Assembly: GCA_042691655.1 (NCBI GenBank)
Contig: CP170506.1
Span: 5,332,001-5,396,000, forward strand
DNA length: 64,000 nucleotides
Direction: 5' to 3'
Source of the DNA: UBA695 sp042691655
GTDB lineage: Bacteria > Verrucomicrobiota > Verrucomicrobiia > Chthoniobacterales > Chthoniobacteraceae
Notes under the pieces: generated by a model
The model's database searches: none
Seen by the model: the letters and a program-made list of their open reading frames with translations, nothing else
Told to the model about the DNA's origin: nothing
Shown here: in pieces, positions 51,210 to 60,201 of the stretch
How positions within the stretch are numbered: the first letter of the stretch is position 1
Layout: each line of letters opens with the position of its first letter
Translations under genes and position numbers: made by a program

Positions 51210-52424
51210 ATGATCACCTACGCCTACCAAGCCCGTAACCCCGAAGGCAAAACCGTGAGCGGCGAGGCGGACGCCGTGAATGAGGAAAATGCCATCAATG
51301 TCCTGATGGGCCGCGGCCTCCTGGTCCTCTCCCTGGAGGAGCGGGGCGTTCGCAAAGGCAGCCGCAAAGTGGCCCGGGTCCTCGACTCGGACCTGGTCAT
51401 GTTCACCCGGCAGCTCGCCACCATGGTCGATGCCGGGCTCCCGCTGATCTCCGCGCTGACGGCCCTCTACGAGCAGACCACCTCCCGCAAACAGGCCCCG
51501 CTGCGCCAGGTCATTGGCGAAGTCATGGGGCGCGTCCAACAGGGCGAGACCTTCGCCGAGGCCATCTCGAAATTTCCACAAGTCTTTTCCCGCCTCTACA
51601 TTTCCATGGTCAAGGCCGGTGAAATGGGCGGTATGCTGGCAGAGATCCTCGACCGCCTCGCCGGGTTCCTGGAGGCGAACGCGCGCCTGACCAAGAAGGT
51701 CAAATCGGCCATGACCTACCCGATCTCGGTCATCAGCATCGCGATCCTCATCACCACCTTCCTTCTGGTCAAAGTAGTACCGACCTTCGGCGATATTTTC
51801 AGCAGCTTTGGCAAAAAACTGCCCGGCCCCACCCAGGTGCTTCTCGATTTCAGCTCGTTTATCCGGGGCCACTGGCTGGTCCTCATCCTGGTCATTGTCG
51901 GGACCTTCATTGCCATCAAACAAATTCTCAGAACTGAGAAGGGAAAGAAAGCCTGGGATGCCTACAAAATGAAGATGCCCGTCTTCGGCCCCCTGATTCA
52001 CAAAATTTGCATGAGCCGCTTTGCCCGCACCTTTGCGCAGCTCATCCGCGCGGGCGTGCCGATCCTGGACGTCATGGCGATTGTCGGCGAGACCTCCGGC
52101 AACGTCCTGGCGGAGCGGGCCATCGGGCTGGTGGCGGCCGACGTGGAGAAGGGGGACACGCTCGCGGCGGCCATGGCCAAGCAGCCGCTCTTTCCGCCCA
52201 TCATGCTGCGCATGATCTCCGCGGGCGAGGCCACCGGTAAAATCGACGCCATGCTCGAAAAGATCGCCGACTTTTGGGACGAGGAAATCGAGGCCACGCT
52301 GGGCGCGCTGACCTCGCTGATCGAGCCGTTGCTGATGGTCTTTCTCGGCGTGGTCGTGGGCGGTATCGTCATCGCCCTTTTTCTGCCGATCTTCAAGATG
52401 AGCGATGTCGTCTCGGGCCAGTAG
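51210..52424 (+). CDS. Type II secretion / type IV pilus inner-membrane platform protein (GspF/PilC)
   Basis: A 404-residue membrane protein with two T2SSF domains: LVMFTRQLATMVDAGLPLISAL... and MSRFARTFAQLIRAGVPILDVM..., each followed by membrane helices. It begins with the usual MITYAYQARNPEGKTVSGE. PilC/GspF anchors the assembly ATPase in pilus and secretion systems. No ATPase (gspE/pilB) or pilin gene lies next to it, so it is an isolated copy or part of a dispersed set. A 29-nt direct repeat starts 14 nt after its stop. Confidence 0.92.
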   Translation: MITYAYQARNPEGKTVSGEADAVNEENAINVLMGRGLLVLSLEERGVRKGSRKVARVLDSDLVMFTRQLATMVDAGLPLISALTALYEQTTSRKQAPLRQVIGEVMGRVQQGETFAEAISKFPQVFSRLYISMVKAGEMGGMLAEILDRLAGFLEANARLTKKVKSAMTYPISVISIAILITTFLLVKVVPTFGDIFSSFGKKLPGPTQVLLDFSSFIRGHWLVLILVIVGTFIAIKQILRTEKGKKAWDAYKMKMPVFGPLIHKICMSRFARTFAQLIRAGVPILDVMAIVGETSGNVLAERAIGLVAADVEKGDTLAAAMAKQPLFPPIMLRMISAGEATGKIDAMLEKIADFWDEEIEATLGALTSLIEPLLMVFLGVVVGGIVIALFLPIFKMSDVVSGQ

Positions 52425-52437
52425 GCAGCGACGGGGA

Positions 52438-52466
52438 AGGGGAGCGCGGTGTTGATTAGCCTCAGA
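52438..52466 (+). repeat. Left copy of a 29-nt direct repeat
   Basis: AGGGGAGCGCGGTGTTGATT followed by AGCCTCAGA; the right copy at 54631-54659 differs at two bases. Together they bracket 2.2 kb holding a GT39 gene and two gene remnants. Confidence 0.85.
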
Positions 52467-52514
52467 GTAGACATTCCAAGTTTCAAGAGTTGACTCCTTA
52501 TCCACCTTATCTTG

Positions 52515-52672
52515 CTGGATCCCACCGAGTTCATCAGCTAGGAGATCGACCCGATCCTGGACAAAATCGCCCGCGAAGCAATCCAGAGGTGCCCTCCACT
52601 GTTTCACCTGCGGCGAACGGCACATCCTGGAACTGGGCCGGGAGAAGATCTCCACCCCTCCCTCGCAAGGAT
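52515..52672 (+). pseudogene. Decayed C-terminal remnant (rhomboid-tail-like module)
   Basis: LDPTEFIS-stop-EIDPILDKIAREAIQ runs in one frame and GERHILELGREKIS in another about 50 nt later. Together they match the tail motif EVDPILDKI..GI.SL...ER.ILE..R..I often found at the end of rhomboid-type proteins in this phylum. An in-frame TAG at 52539 and a frame change show it is dead. Confidence 0.6.
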
Positions 52673-52675
52673 GGT

Positions 52676-54256
52676 TTAAGGATTCCCGTCGGAATTCAAC
52701 CCCGCGAGCTTCCTTGCCTCGGCCAGGACGCGATCATCCGCCCGGTAGAGAGCGACACGCCCCGGTTTGCCGCTATTGCTCAGGTTGGGGATTTTATCCG
52801 ATAGCAGTTCCGCCTTCAAACCCCGGCAAACGGGTTGGATGATCCACTTCGCCGTGGTCAACGCTTCGGGAGAAGGCGCTCCCGGTTGGTGCCGTGCCAG
52901 GAAGAATTGCAGCGTGTTGTAGCCCGTGGCAACAAAAACGAGCGAATCGTTCCCCACCTTGGACGCCACCTCGCGGGCAAATTGCTTGGTGTTCTCCCCG
53001 TAGGGCTCGCGCGCGGCACTGCTGAACTTTACCGCCTGGACGCTCAACCCCACGGCCAGGAGCAAACCGACCGCCCCAAAGGCCACGGGCCAGAGCTGCC
53101 AACGGCCCCGGACCCTGACGCAAAAATAGGCGCTCAGCATCGCGACCGCAGGATAGGCTGGCAGGATGTAATCGGCGGTTTTTGAGGCCGTCAAAGAGAA
53201 AAAAAACAACACCAGGAGCACCCACAGAATGGCGGGCCCGAGCGGATGCCGGAACCACTCCCCCGGCCGCAACACCCACAGCGCGGCGAGGGCGGCCAGC
53301 GACCAAGGGAACATTTTTTCAACCAACCAAACGGGATTAAGGTAGAGCCCGGTCAAGAGCCTTAACGTCCCGCCACCCTTCTCCACGTCCCCGAACACGA
53401 CGCCCACGCCCGCCACGCGAGATAAAAGTTCCTGCCCCAGCAGCACATGGGAGAAATGGTCGGGGTGCAGTAGGGCAACGGGGACCAGCCACCCCCCCAT
53501 CATCGCGAGCGCCAGCGGCACTCCCCACTTCCACCCCGTGCGATGGGCTGCGGCCCATTCGCCATAGAGGAACCGGGCCGCCAGCGGCACATAAAGGATC
53601 GGCAACAAAGCGGGTGGCCCCTTGGTCAACCCGGCAAGGCCCACGGCGACCCAGAGCCCCAAGGCTACCCGGCGCGGATGGCGGGTCGATCCATCCAAAG
53701 CCAGCGTCGCCAACGCCCAGGCCGCCACCAGAAACGCCACCAATACCGGGTCGGGCCGGCAATGGTAGAGAGATTCCATGGTCGCGGGGGTCGTCAACCA
53801 GGCCAAGCCCGCCAAAAGCCCCCCCTCTCTCGCCCACGCGGCGGTCTCAGTGCAGCGCACGAGCAAATGGCGGCCCATGCCCACGACCATCAATAAAGTG
53901 CAAATGGAGGCCACCAGCATCGGCAGTTTCACTGCCCATTCGCTCCAAAACCCCAGCGCCACCCACGGCGCGGCCAACCAATTGACCAGCGGCGGTTTGG
54001 TCGACAAACCGCCCAGCATGTCATCCGGCAACAGCCATTGGTGGTGGAGAACCATCGACGCTGTGTAAGCGACCGTCTTGGGCTGGTCGAACCGCTGCAT
54101 CGCGCTCGGCCCGGCAAGCCGCGCCGTCAACATCACCAGTAAACTGGCCAAAAGTAAAAGCCACAACCGACTGATCATGCGGGTTCCCTCGCGCGCGGCA
54201 GCCGCCAGGACCGGTGAATGGGGCAAGAGATCGGATGGGGTTCCGTGATGATTCAT
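52676..54256 (-). CDS. GT39-type membrane glycosyltransferase
   Basis: A 526-residue protein with about eleven helices. The first loop has QRFDQPKTVAYTASMVLHHQWLLPDDMLGGLSTKPPLVNWLAAP, where KPPL is the shared PMT/ArnT feature, although the usual acidic DE pair is altered. The family transfers a sugar from a polyprenyl-phosphate donor. It differs from the GT39 at 47403. It is flanked by two gene remnants and by direct repeats, pointing to arrival by an old insertion. The start may be the internal Met MISRLW at 54178. Confidence 0.82.
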   Translation of the reverse strand: MNHHGTPSDLLPHSPVLAAAAREGTRMISRLWLLLLASLLVMLTARLAGPSAMQRFDQPKTVAYTASMVLHHQWLLPDDMLGGLSTKPPLVNWLAAPWVALGFWSEWAVKLPMLVASICTLLMVVGMGRHLLVRCTETAAWAREGGLLAGLAWLTTPATMESLYHCRPDPVLVAFLVAAWALATLALDGSTRHPRRVALGLWVAVGLAGLTKGPPALLPILYVPLAARFLYGEWAAAHRTGWKWGVPLALAMMGGWLVPVALLHPDHFSHVLLGQELLSRVAGVGVVFGDVEKGGGTLRLLTGLYLNPVWLVEKMFPWSLAALAALWVLRPGEWFRHPLGPAILWVLLVLFFFSLTASKTADYILPAYPAVAMLSAYFCVRVRGRWQLWPVAFGAVGLLLAVGLSVQAVKFSSAAREPYGENTKQFAREVASKVGNDSLVFVATGYNTLQFFLARHQPGAPSPEALTTAKWIIQPVCRGLKAELLSDKIPNLSNSGKPGRVALYRADDRVLAEARKLAGLNSDGNP

Positions 54257-54332
54257 GTCAAAAAAGATCTAGCACATAGGAGACGACCAAACAATATCCA
54301 ATACCTGACTCGGGATGGATGTGGACCGGGTG

Positions 54333-54620
54333 TTACGGAGTGCGCTTGATTTTGCGGCGCAAATGGGTGACGTAGACGCGCAGGTATTGCCGGTGATCCT
54401 CCGCGTTGGGCCTCCAGACTTCGCGCAACATTTGGCGGTGCGTGATGACCCGCCCCGTGTGGCGCACTAGCAGACGCAGGAGCGCGTATTCGGTGGCTGT
54501 GAGGCTGCCTTCCCTGCCTTCCACAGTCGCCTCTTTTGCTGGGCGCGCCCGCTGCCGGACCACGCGCAGCCGGGCGAGGAGTTCCGCCGTGCTAAACCTC
54601 CTGAATAACTTACCCGGCGC
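54333..54620 (-). pseudogene. kdpE-like response-regulator remnant (winged-helix part)
   Basis: STAELLARLR followed by LTATEYALLRLLVRHTGRVITHRQMLREVW and QYLRVYVTHLRRKI is the DNA-binding domain of an OmpR/KdpE-type regulator. A stop lies immediately upstream at 54621-54623, the receiver domain is missing, and the frame ends early at RTP, short of the usual GxGYR tail. Truncated at both ends, inside the direct repeats. Confidence 0.75.
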
Positions 54621-54630
54621 TTAAGGTGGC

Positions 54631-54659
54631 AGGGGAGCGCGGTGTTGCTTAGCCCCAGA
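54631..54659 (+). repeat. Right copy of the 29-nt direct repeat
   Basis: AGGGGAGCGCGGTGTTGCTT followed by AGCCCCAGA, 27 of 29 bases as at 52438. It overlaps the 3' end of the small gene at 54649-54951, so the left copy may be a detached end of that gene. Confidence 0.85.
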
Positions 54660-54951
54660 TAATCCACCAGACACAGGCCAGCAGCCCTGCGACAAGCATC
54701 GCGAGGCTCAGCGCCGGGAGGGCCAGGCGCAGCCGTTCCGCGAGCGAGGGGCGCCGCTTCCGATGCCGCGAACGGTGGTGGTGGGGACGAGGCTGCTGGG
54801 GGGTGGCTTCCCAGGATTCGAAGACGGGCGCGGGAGTTTTCGCCCGCTTGAAGCCGGAGCGCACGCCAGGGGCGAGGTTCCCGCTCAGAGGGGATTCTTC
54901 GCTTGCCGCAGAAAGTCCATTCGTAGGTTGGGGGGCGGATTCCGTGCTCAT
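54649..54951 (-). CDS. Small tail-anchored hypothetical protein
   Basis: A 100-residue protein: a polar N-terminal half rich in Ser, Pro and Arg (with a HHHRSRHRKRR basic cluster) and one C-terminal membrane helix (LALPALSLAMLVAGLLACVWWII). The layout suggests tail anchoring with the basic part in the cytoplasm. No family is recognised. The ATG at 54951 is used; longer in-frame starts cross into the divergent gene. Confidence 0.55.
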   Translation of the reverse strand: MSTESAPQPTNGLSAASEESPLSGNLAPGVRSGFKRAKTPAPVFESWEATPQQPRPHHHRSRHRKRRPSLAERLRLALPALSLAMLVAGLLACVWWIIWG

Positions 54952-55135
54952 GGTTTGGAGAGGTAAAGGCAAGGATAGTAAAAACGCGGGAAAAAAAGAG
55001 GAAATTTTGAGGTCTAAAAAACTTTTCTGCACCGTTCTGGGCAATAATAGCCCCATGGAGCCGGATTTTTTTTCCGTGCGGTGTCGCGCATCGGCACGTT
55101 CCGCCCCGATACTTTGGGTGCAGAGAAAAAAGGTC

Positions 55136-55636
55136 ATGAAAAGGCGCGGCTGTGTAATGGTGGTTCTGGGATGGGCGTTGGCGTGGAGCGGGGTGAACGG
55201 GCTTTCGGCGAACGAACCCACCGTACAGCCCGTGGCCGCCGCCCAGGCGTTCCTCAAGGATCAGCGGCTCTATCGCGGTCCGGTGGACGGCGTGGCGAGC
55301 CCGGCGACCGCCGCGGCCGTGAGGCGCTACCAGATCCTTCACGGCTTTCGGGCCACGGGGCTCCTGGATGAACCGACGCTTGCCGCCATGCTGGCCCCTC
55401 CGCCCCGGCCGGAGAAATTAACGCAGTCTGATCGCGATCTGCTCCGGGAACTCGAGAGCACGCCGCCGCCCCCGCCCGTGGCCGAGCAGCGCCGCGAGCC
55501 GATCCCGCCCCCGCCGCCGCCCGTGGCAAGCGCCACGCCGCAGGCCACCCCCTCCAAGTCCCGGGCCAAACGCGGCAACGGCCAGGCCCGGCAGCCCCAC
55601 ACCTACCGCGTGCCGCGCAGCGTGGTGGGGGATTAA
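55136..55636 (+). CDS. Exported peptidoglycan-binding domain protein
   Basis: A 166-residue protein: signal peptide (MKRRGCVMVVLGWALAWSGVNGLSA), then a PG_binding_1 domain (AAQAFLKDQRLYRGPVDGVASPATAAAVRRYQILHGFRATGLLDEPTLAAML), then a Pro-rich stretch and a basic tail. The domain anchors proteins to the cell wall. The start could be further upstream at 55055 but the signal peptide fixes 55136. Confidence 0.8.
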   Translation: MKRRGCVMVVLGWALAWSGVNGLSANEPTVQPVAAAQAFLKDQRLYRGPVDGVASPATAAAVRRYQILHGFRATGLLDEPTLAAMLAPPPRPEKLTQSDRDLLRELESTPPPPPVAEQRREPIPPPPPPVASATPQATPSKSRAKRGNGQARQPHTYRVPRSVVGD

Positions 55637-55719
55637 TCCCTTCGCGCGCCCTGCCCAGCACGGCTCCCTCCTTTTTTGGAGATTCTTTGCGCGAAGTGCG
55701 CTAAACTGGCGGTTTACCT

Positions 55720-57135
55720 GTGAAAACCGCCAAGCCAGCCTCCTTTGCCAAAACCATCGCGCCGATCAAAGTCGGCCTCGTCAGCCTCGGCTGCGCTAAG
55801 AACCTCTCCGACGCCGAAGTGATGCTGGGGGGCATCGTGGCGCGTGGCATGGAGATCACCTCCGACCCCGCCCAGGCCGACGTCCTCATCGTCAATACCT
55901 GCTCGTTCATCGACTCCGCCAAGGAGGAGTCCATCGACGCCATTCTCGAAGTCAACCAGCAGCGCGGGCTTAAGAAAAAGCACGCCCACCAGAAGCTCAT
56001 CGTGGCCGGGTGCATGGCCCAGCGTTTTTCCAAGGAACTCTCCACCGAAATGCCCGAGGTGGACGCCTTCATCGGCATCGATCAGATCGCCCAGGTCGGC
56101 GAGCTCATCGAGCAGGTCCTGGCCACCCCGAGTGCCGGGGAGGAGGCCGCCCCGCTCGACCTGGTCGCCCGCGCCAAGCCGGTCTACATCCCAGATTACG
56201 ATACGCCCCGCTTCCGCCTCACCCCGGCGCACACCGCCTACGTCAAGATCGCCGAGGGGTGTAACCACCCTTGCACCTTCTGCGTCATCCCCAAAATGCG
56301 GGGCCGCCATCGGAGCCGGTCGGTGGAAAGCGTCGTCGCCGAAGTACGCGGGCTCGTTGCCTCGGGCGTGCGCGAAATCAACTTGATCAGCCAGGACACC
56401 ACCTATTTTGGCATGGATCTCTGGGAGACCCGCCCCCGGGCCAACCAGCCCATCGACCCCTCGTGCGGCCCCACGCTCGTACAGCTGCTCGACGAACTGC
56501 AAAAGATCAAAGGCGACTTCTGGATTCGCCTCCTCTACACCCACCCCGCCCACTGGAGCGACGAACTCATCGCCGCCATCGCGCGCAACTCCAAGGTCGC
56601 CCGCTACATCGACATCCCCCTCCAGCACATCCACCCCGAAATGCTCAAGGCCATGCACCGCGAAACCTCCCGCGCGCATATCGAGAAACTCCTGGCCCGC
56701 ATCCGCAAGGGCATCCCCGGCGTGGCCATCCGCACCACCTTTATCGTCGGCTTCCCGGGTGAAACCGAGGAGCACTTCGCGGCGCTGCTCGATTTCATCC
56801 GCGCCACCCGCTTCGAGCGTCTCGGCATCTTCACCTACTCCCGCGAAGACGGCTCGCGCGCCGCGGAGCTCCCCGGCCAGCTCCCCGCCGCCACCAAGAA
56901 AGCCCGTTACCGCAAAGCCATGACGCTTCAGCGGAAAATCGCCCTGGAGATCGCTCAATCCGCCGTCGGGCAGACCCGCCGCATCCTCGTCGAGCAGCCG
57001 CTGGTGGGCCGCACCGAGGCCGACGCGCCCGAAGTCGATTGCCGGGTGCTGCTGGAGAAACCGGCCCCCGTTGGCCGCTTCGTGGACACGGAGATCACCG
57101 GTACGCAAGATTACGACCTTATGGCCCGGGCGTAA
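55720..57135 (+). CDS. rimO: Ribosomal protein S12 methylthiotransferase
   Basis: A 471-residue radical-SAM enzyme that adds a methylthio group to an Asp of ribosomal protein S12. Three cysteines for the auxiliary cluster are C25 (SLGCAKN), C61 (NTCSFI) and C98 (VAGCMAQR). The radical-SAM cluster is CNHPCTFC (C180, C184, C187). A C-terminal TRAM-like region follows (ILVEQPLVGRTEADAPEVDCRVLL). SLGCAKN separates RimO from MiaB. The start is a GTG at 55720; it is somewhat longer than typical because of an internal insertion near 425-435. Confidence 0.95.
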   Translation: MKTAKPASFAKTIAPIKVGLVSLGCAKNLSDAEVMLGGIVARGMEITSDPAQADVLIVNTCSFIDSAKEESIDAILEVNQQRGLKKKHAHQKLIVAGCMAQRFSKELSTEMPEVDAFIGIDQIAQVGELIEQVLATPSAGEEAAPLDLVARAKPVYIPDYDTPRFRLTPAHTAYVKIAEGCNHPCTFCVIPKMRGRHRSRSVESVVAEVRGLVASGVREINLISQDTTYFGMDLWETRPRANQPIDPSCGPTLVQLLDELQKIKGDFWIRLLYTHPAHWSDELIAAIARNSKVARYIDIPLQHIHPEMLKAMHRETSRAHIEKLLARIRKGIPGVAIRTTFIVGFPGETEEHFAALLDFIRATRFERLGIFTYSREDGSRAAELPGQLPAATKKARYRKAMTLQRKIALEIAQSAVGQTRRILVEQPLVGRTEADAPEVDCRVLLEKPAPVGRFVDTEITGTQDYDLMARA

Positions 57136-57221
57136 CCCAAATTGCGCTTTCCTTTCGGACGAAAGGAGTGTAATCAGGGGGAAATGGGCATTCGTAGTAA
57201 AGCGTAGGATTTCTTTCCGCC

Positions 57222-57866
57222 ATGAACCTCAACGTCACCCCCTCTCCAGGTTCGGAATTCCACCGCAGCATCCTCGACGCCATGCCGTTCCCCGTGCTGG
57301 TGCTGGAGGAGAGTTATCGGATTGTTGATACCAATAGCGCCGCCAACCAGGTCATCGGGATGCCAGCGGAGGAGGCGCGAATGCATCGGCCCGGCGAAGT
57401 GCTCCGCTGCATCCATGCCGCCGAGACGAGCGTCGGCTGCGGCGGCACGCCGTTTTGTCGCAGTTGCTCCATCCGGACGGCCATCGGTAAGGCCTTTCAG
57501 GGCGAGTACCCGCCGCGCCAGGTGGTGAAGCTGCTGGTGAGCGGCGACGAGCAGATGCTGGAAATGCAGTATTTGATGACCGTCGCCCCGCTGAATTTCG
57601 AGAACCTAAGGCTGGTCTTGATGATTCTGGAGGACGTCCGCGAAATCAGCAGCCAGATGCTGCCCATCTGCTCCAACTGCAAACAGGTTCGCAGTGAAGA
57701 CGACTACTGGCAAAGCGTCGAGAGCTACCTTTCCTCGCGCCTGGAGATCCATTGCACCCACAGCCTCTGCCCCGAGTGCGCGCAGAAGTTTTTCCCAGAA
57801 TACGCCCAGGCATTACAGATTCACACCGAGGGCTCTACCCCTCCAGCTCCCGAAGACGCTCCTTGA
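57222..57866 (+). CDS. PAS-domain protein with cysteine-rich C-terminal module
   Basis: A 214-residue sensory protein. Residues 10-135 form a PAS domain (HRSILDAMPFPVLVLEESYRIVDTNSAANQVIGMPAEE) with a mid-domain CGGTPFCRSCSIR. The end (LPICSNCKQVRSEDDYWQSVESYLSS...CPECAQKFFPEY) is a module seen at the end of many signalling proteins of soil bacteria, with CxxC pairs that could bind metal. No output domain is attached, so it may sense redox and pass the signal to a partner. Its last 32 nt overlap the 3' end of the convergent aroD gene. Confidence 0.8.
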   Translation: MNLNVTPSPGSEFHRSILDAMPFPVLVLEESYRIVDTNSAANQVIGMPAEEARMHRPGEVLRCIHAAETSVGCGGTPFCRSCSIRTAIGKAFQGEYPPRQVVKLLVSGDEQMLEMQYLMTVAPLNFENLRLVLMILEDVREISSQMLPICSNCKQVRSEDDYWQSVESYLSSRLEIHCTHSLCPECAQKFFPEYAQALQIHTEGSTPPAPEDAP

Positions 57867-58533
57867 GGAGCACCGCGGGCCATTGACCGGAAACCTGTGG
57901 CTCGGCTAGGTAGCCGTAGTTGAGCACTGACCCGGAAGCGCCCAGCGCCAAACGCGACACCTTCCCATAGCGCCCCATGCCCATCACCGCCAGCTTGAGT
58001 TTGCGCGAAGCCCGGGGCGCGGCGAGGAACCCGAGCAGCCGGGCCGCCTCAGCCGGAGTCCTGGCCACCGCCGCCAGCTTAAAGACCGTGGCCCCCAGCT
58101 CGGCCGCCTTTGCTCTGAGCTCCTCGAGTTTTTCCAGCGGCGGCGTGCGGTGGAAATCGTGGTGTGATAAAATCACCCCCGCTCCCCGGGCCTGCGCTGC
58201 CTCGATCACCCCGCCCAGCGCCCCCGCCGAACGGAGCTCCACATCCACCAGCGCCGCGTGCGGCAGAAAACGTTCGAAAAGCTCCCGCCGCCTCGCCGTG
58301 CCCAGCTCGCCCGCGCCCCCTTCCCCCGGGTGGCGCACCGTGAGAATCAGCGGTGCCTGCAAACCGGCAAGCGCCTTTTCCAGCCGGGCCGCTTTGGCCG
58401 CGAGCTCGTCCACCCGGATTTCCAGAAAATCAACCTCCCCCGGCGAGAGTCGCAACGCGGCCTCCAGCGAATCCTGGCTATATATGGTTCCGACCACAGA
58501 ACCGGAAAGAAGAGTGTTTTTGGAAAAAAACAT
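57835..58533 (-). CDS. aroD: Type I 3-dehydroquinate dehydratase
   Basis: A 232-residue TIM-barrel enzyme of the shikimate pathway. VDFLEIRVDEL, APLILTVRHPGEGG, GVILSHHDFHRTP (catalytic His) and VFKLAAVARTPAEA (Schiff-base Lys) are conserved. The late SxMGxxGxxSR motif reads AVMGMGRYGKVSRLALG. The ATG at 58533 gives normal length. It is convergent with, and overlaps, the PAS gene by 32 nt. Confidence 0.9.
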   Translation of the reverse strand: MFFSKNTLLSGSVVGTIYSQDSLEAALRLSPGEVDFLEIRVDELAAKAARLEKALAGLQAPLILTVRHPGEGGAGELGTARRRELFERFLPHAALVDVELRSAGALGGVIEAAQARGAGVILSHHDFHRTPPLEKLEELRAKAAELGATVFKLAAVARTPAEAARLLGFLAAPRASRKLKLAVMGMGRYGKVSRLALGASGSVLNYGYLAEPQVSGQWPAVLLKERLRELEG

Positions 58534-58573
58534 GGTGGTAATAACAAAACAGGTTACATAGTCTGCCACGCGC

Positions 58574-59962
58574 ATGACGGGCCGAAAACAAGAATTTAAT
58601 CTTCAGCTTTTCCAGATAGTCGACGCATTGCTCCTCGCGTTCGCCTTTTGGCTGGCTTACGTCCTGCGCGTTCGTGGGGGCCCGATCTTTTCGTGGGGCG
58701 AGATCACCTCCTTTACCGACAACCAGTGGGTCGTCTTCATCGCCATGCCCTTCGGGCCCATTTTGCTGGAGCTCCAGGGCTTTTACTCGGGCCTGCTCCA
58801 GAAGACCCTTGGCAAGTCGTTGGCCCAAATGGCCGGAGCCTCCTTCTGGTTGGGGGTCATCGTCGCCGGGTGCGTCATCTTCTTCCACCTCCAGGCGCCC
58901 AGCCGCGTTATCATCTGCCTTTTTGGCGCGATCGCTCCGGTGCTCCTCCTGGTTCGTGAGGGCGCCTCGGTCACCTTTTTTCGCAAACGAGTGCGCAGCG
59001 GCTCCCACCGCGAACCCGTGCTCCTGGCAGGCAGGCCCTCTGACATCAAGCACCTACGCGGGATGTTGACGCCCCTTCAGTTGATCGAAATGGACATCGT
59101 CGGCGAAATCAACATCGAGCAGCAGCCGCTCTCGGCCTTGGTCGACTCCCTCCACAAGCACTCCGTCAACCGCGTCATCTTCGCCGGAGGCCACTCCAAC
59201 ATGCAGCAGCTCCAGCAGGCCATCGCCGCCTGCGAAGTCGAGGGAGTCGAAGCGTGGCTTGTGGCCAACTTCATCAAGACCTCCATCGCCAAACCGACCT
59301 TCGACGCCATGGGGAACGTCCCGATGCTCGTCTTCCGCACCACGCCGTCAGTCTCCTGGTCCCTGCTTATCAAGAGCTTCATGGACCGCCTCGGCGCGTT
59401 GATCGTCGTCCTCCTGACCAGCCCGCTTTTCCTCATCGCCTTCCTGGGCATTAAAATCACCTCGCCGGGGCCCGTCATCTTTTGCCAGCAGCGCGGCGGC
59501 AAACATGGCAAGCCCTTTACCATGTACAAATTCCGCAGCATGATCACCGACGCCGAAATGCATCGGGCGGAACTCGCCAGCCGCAACGAAATGAGCGGCC
59601 CCGTCTTCAAAGTCGAGAACGACCCGCGAGTCACCCCCTTTGGCCGCTGGATCCGCAAAACCAGCATCGACGAACTGCCCCAGCTCCTCAACGTCCTCCT
59701 GGGCGACATGAGCCTCGTCGGCCCCCGCCCCCTGCCGCTTTACGAAGTGGAGAACTTCGAGAACCACGCCCAGCGCCGCCGCCTGAGCGTCAAACCGGGG
59801 CTCACCTGCCTCTGGCAGATCAGCGGCCGCAACAACGTCCAGCAGTTCGAAGACTGGGTTAAGCTCGACCTCGAGTATATCGACAACTGGTCCGTCTGGC
59901 TCGACCTGAAGATCCTTTTTAAAACCGTCCCCGTCGTTTTGTTTGGCTTGGGAGCGAAATAA
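58574..59962 (+). CDS. Polyprenyl-phosphate glycosyl-1-phosphate transferase (WcaJ/WbaP type)
   Basis: A 462-residue initiating sugar transferase. Four N-terminal helices (about 10-120) and a nucleotide-sugar-dehydratase-like CoA-binding region (about 135-250) precede the catalytic bacterial sugar transferase domain (about 265-455): RLGALIVVLLTSPLFL, FCQQRGGKHGKPFTMYKFRSM, and KTSIDELPQLLNVLLGDMSLVGPRPL. It attaches the first sugar phosphate to undecaprenyl phosphate for exopolysaccharide. The transcript ends at the hairpin at 60098. No other EPS gene is adjacent. Confidence 0.92.
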   Translation: MTGRKQEFNLQLFQIVDALLLAFAFWLAYVLRVRGGPIFSWGEITSFTDNQWVVFIAMPFGPILLELQGFYSGLLQKTLGKSLAQMAGASFWLGVIVAGCVIFFHLQAPSRVIICLFGAIAPVLLLVREGASVTFFRKRVRSGSHREPVLLAGRPSDIKHLRGMLTPLQLIEMDIVGEINIEQQPLSALVDSLHKHSVNRVIFAGGHSNMQQLQQAIAACEVEGVEAWLVANFIKTSIAKPTFDAMGNVPMLVFRTTPSVSWSLLIKSFMDRLGALIVVLLTSPLFLIAFLGIKITSPGPVIFCQQRGGKHGKPFTMYKFRSMITDAEMHRAELASRNEMSGPVFKVENDPRVTPFGRWIRKTSIDELPQLLNVLLGDMSLVGPRPLPLYEVENFENHAQRRRLSVKPGLTCLWQISGRNNVQQFEDWVKLDLEYIDNWSVWLDLKILFKTVPVVLFGLGAK

Positions 59963-60097
59963 TTTTCAGAGGGAAAAGGCCCTTCTGGGGAGGGGCGGCA
60001 AATGCTCGGCGACACAAAGACTCATCTTTTTCCTTGCAACCTGGGCCGTTACCCGTATGCTGATCGCCAGATTTTAAAGATGTTCTGGGGGGAACAT

Positions 60098-60140
60098 GAG
60101 CCCTTCGCGGCCATTCGGCCGCGGGGGGCTCAATCTTTTT
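60098..60140 (+). terminator. Terminator after the sugar transferase gene
   Basis: GAGCCC-tt-CGCGGCC pairs with GGCCGCG-gg-GGGCTC around ATTC, followed by CTTTTT. It lies in the 240-nt gap before the exporter gene, which otherwise holds no gene. Confidence 0.8.
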
Positions 60141-60201
60141 ACCCCCATCCCTCCCGTGCGGATTTCCGGCAACGGGACCCTTCGCTCGACGGATCTTTTC
60201 G

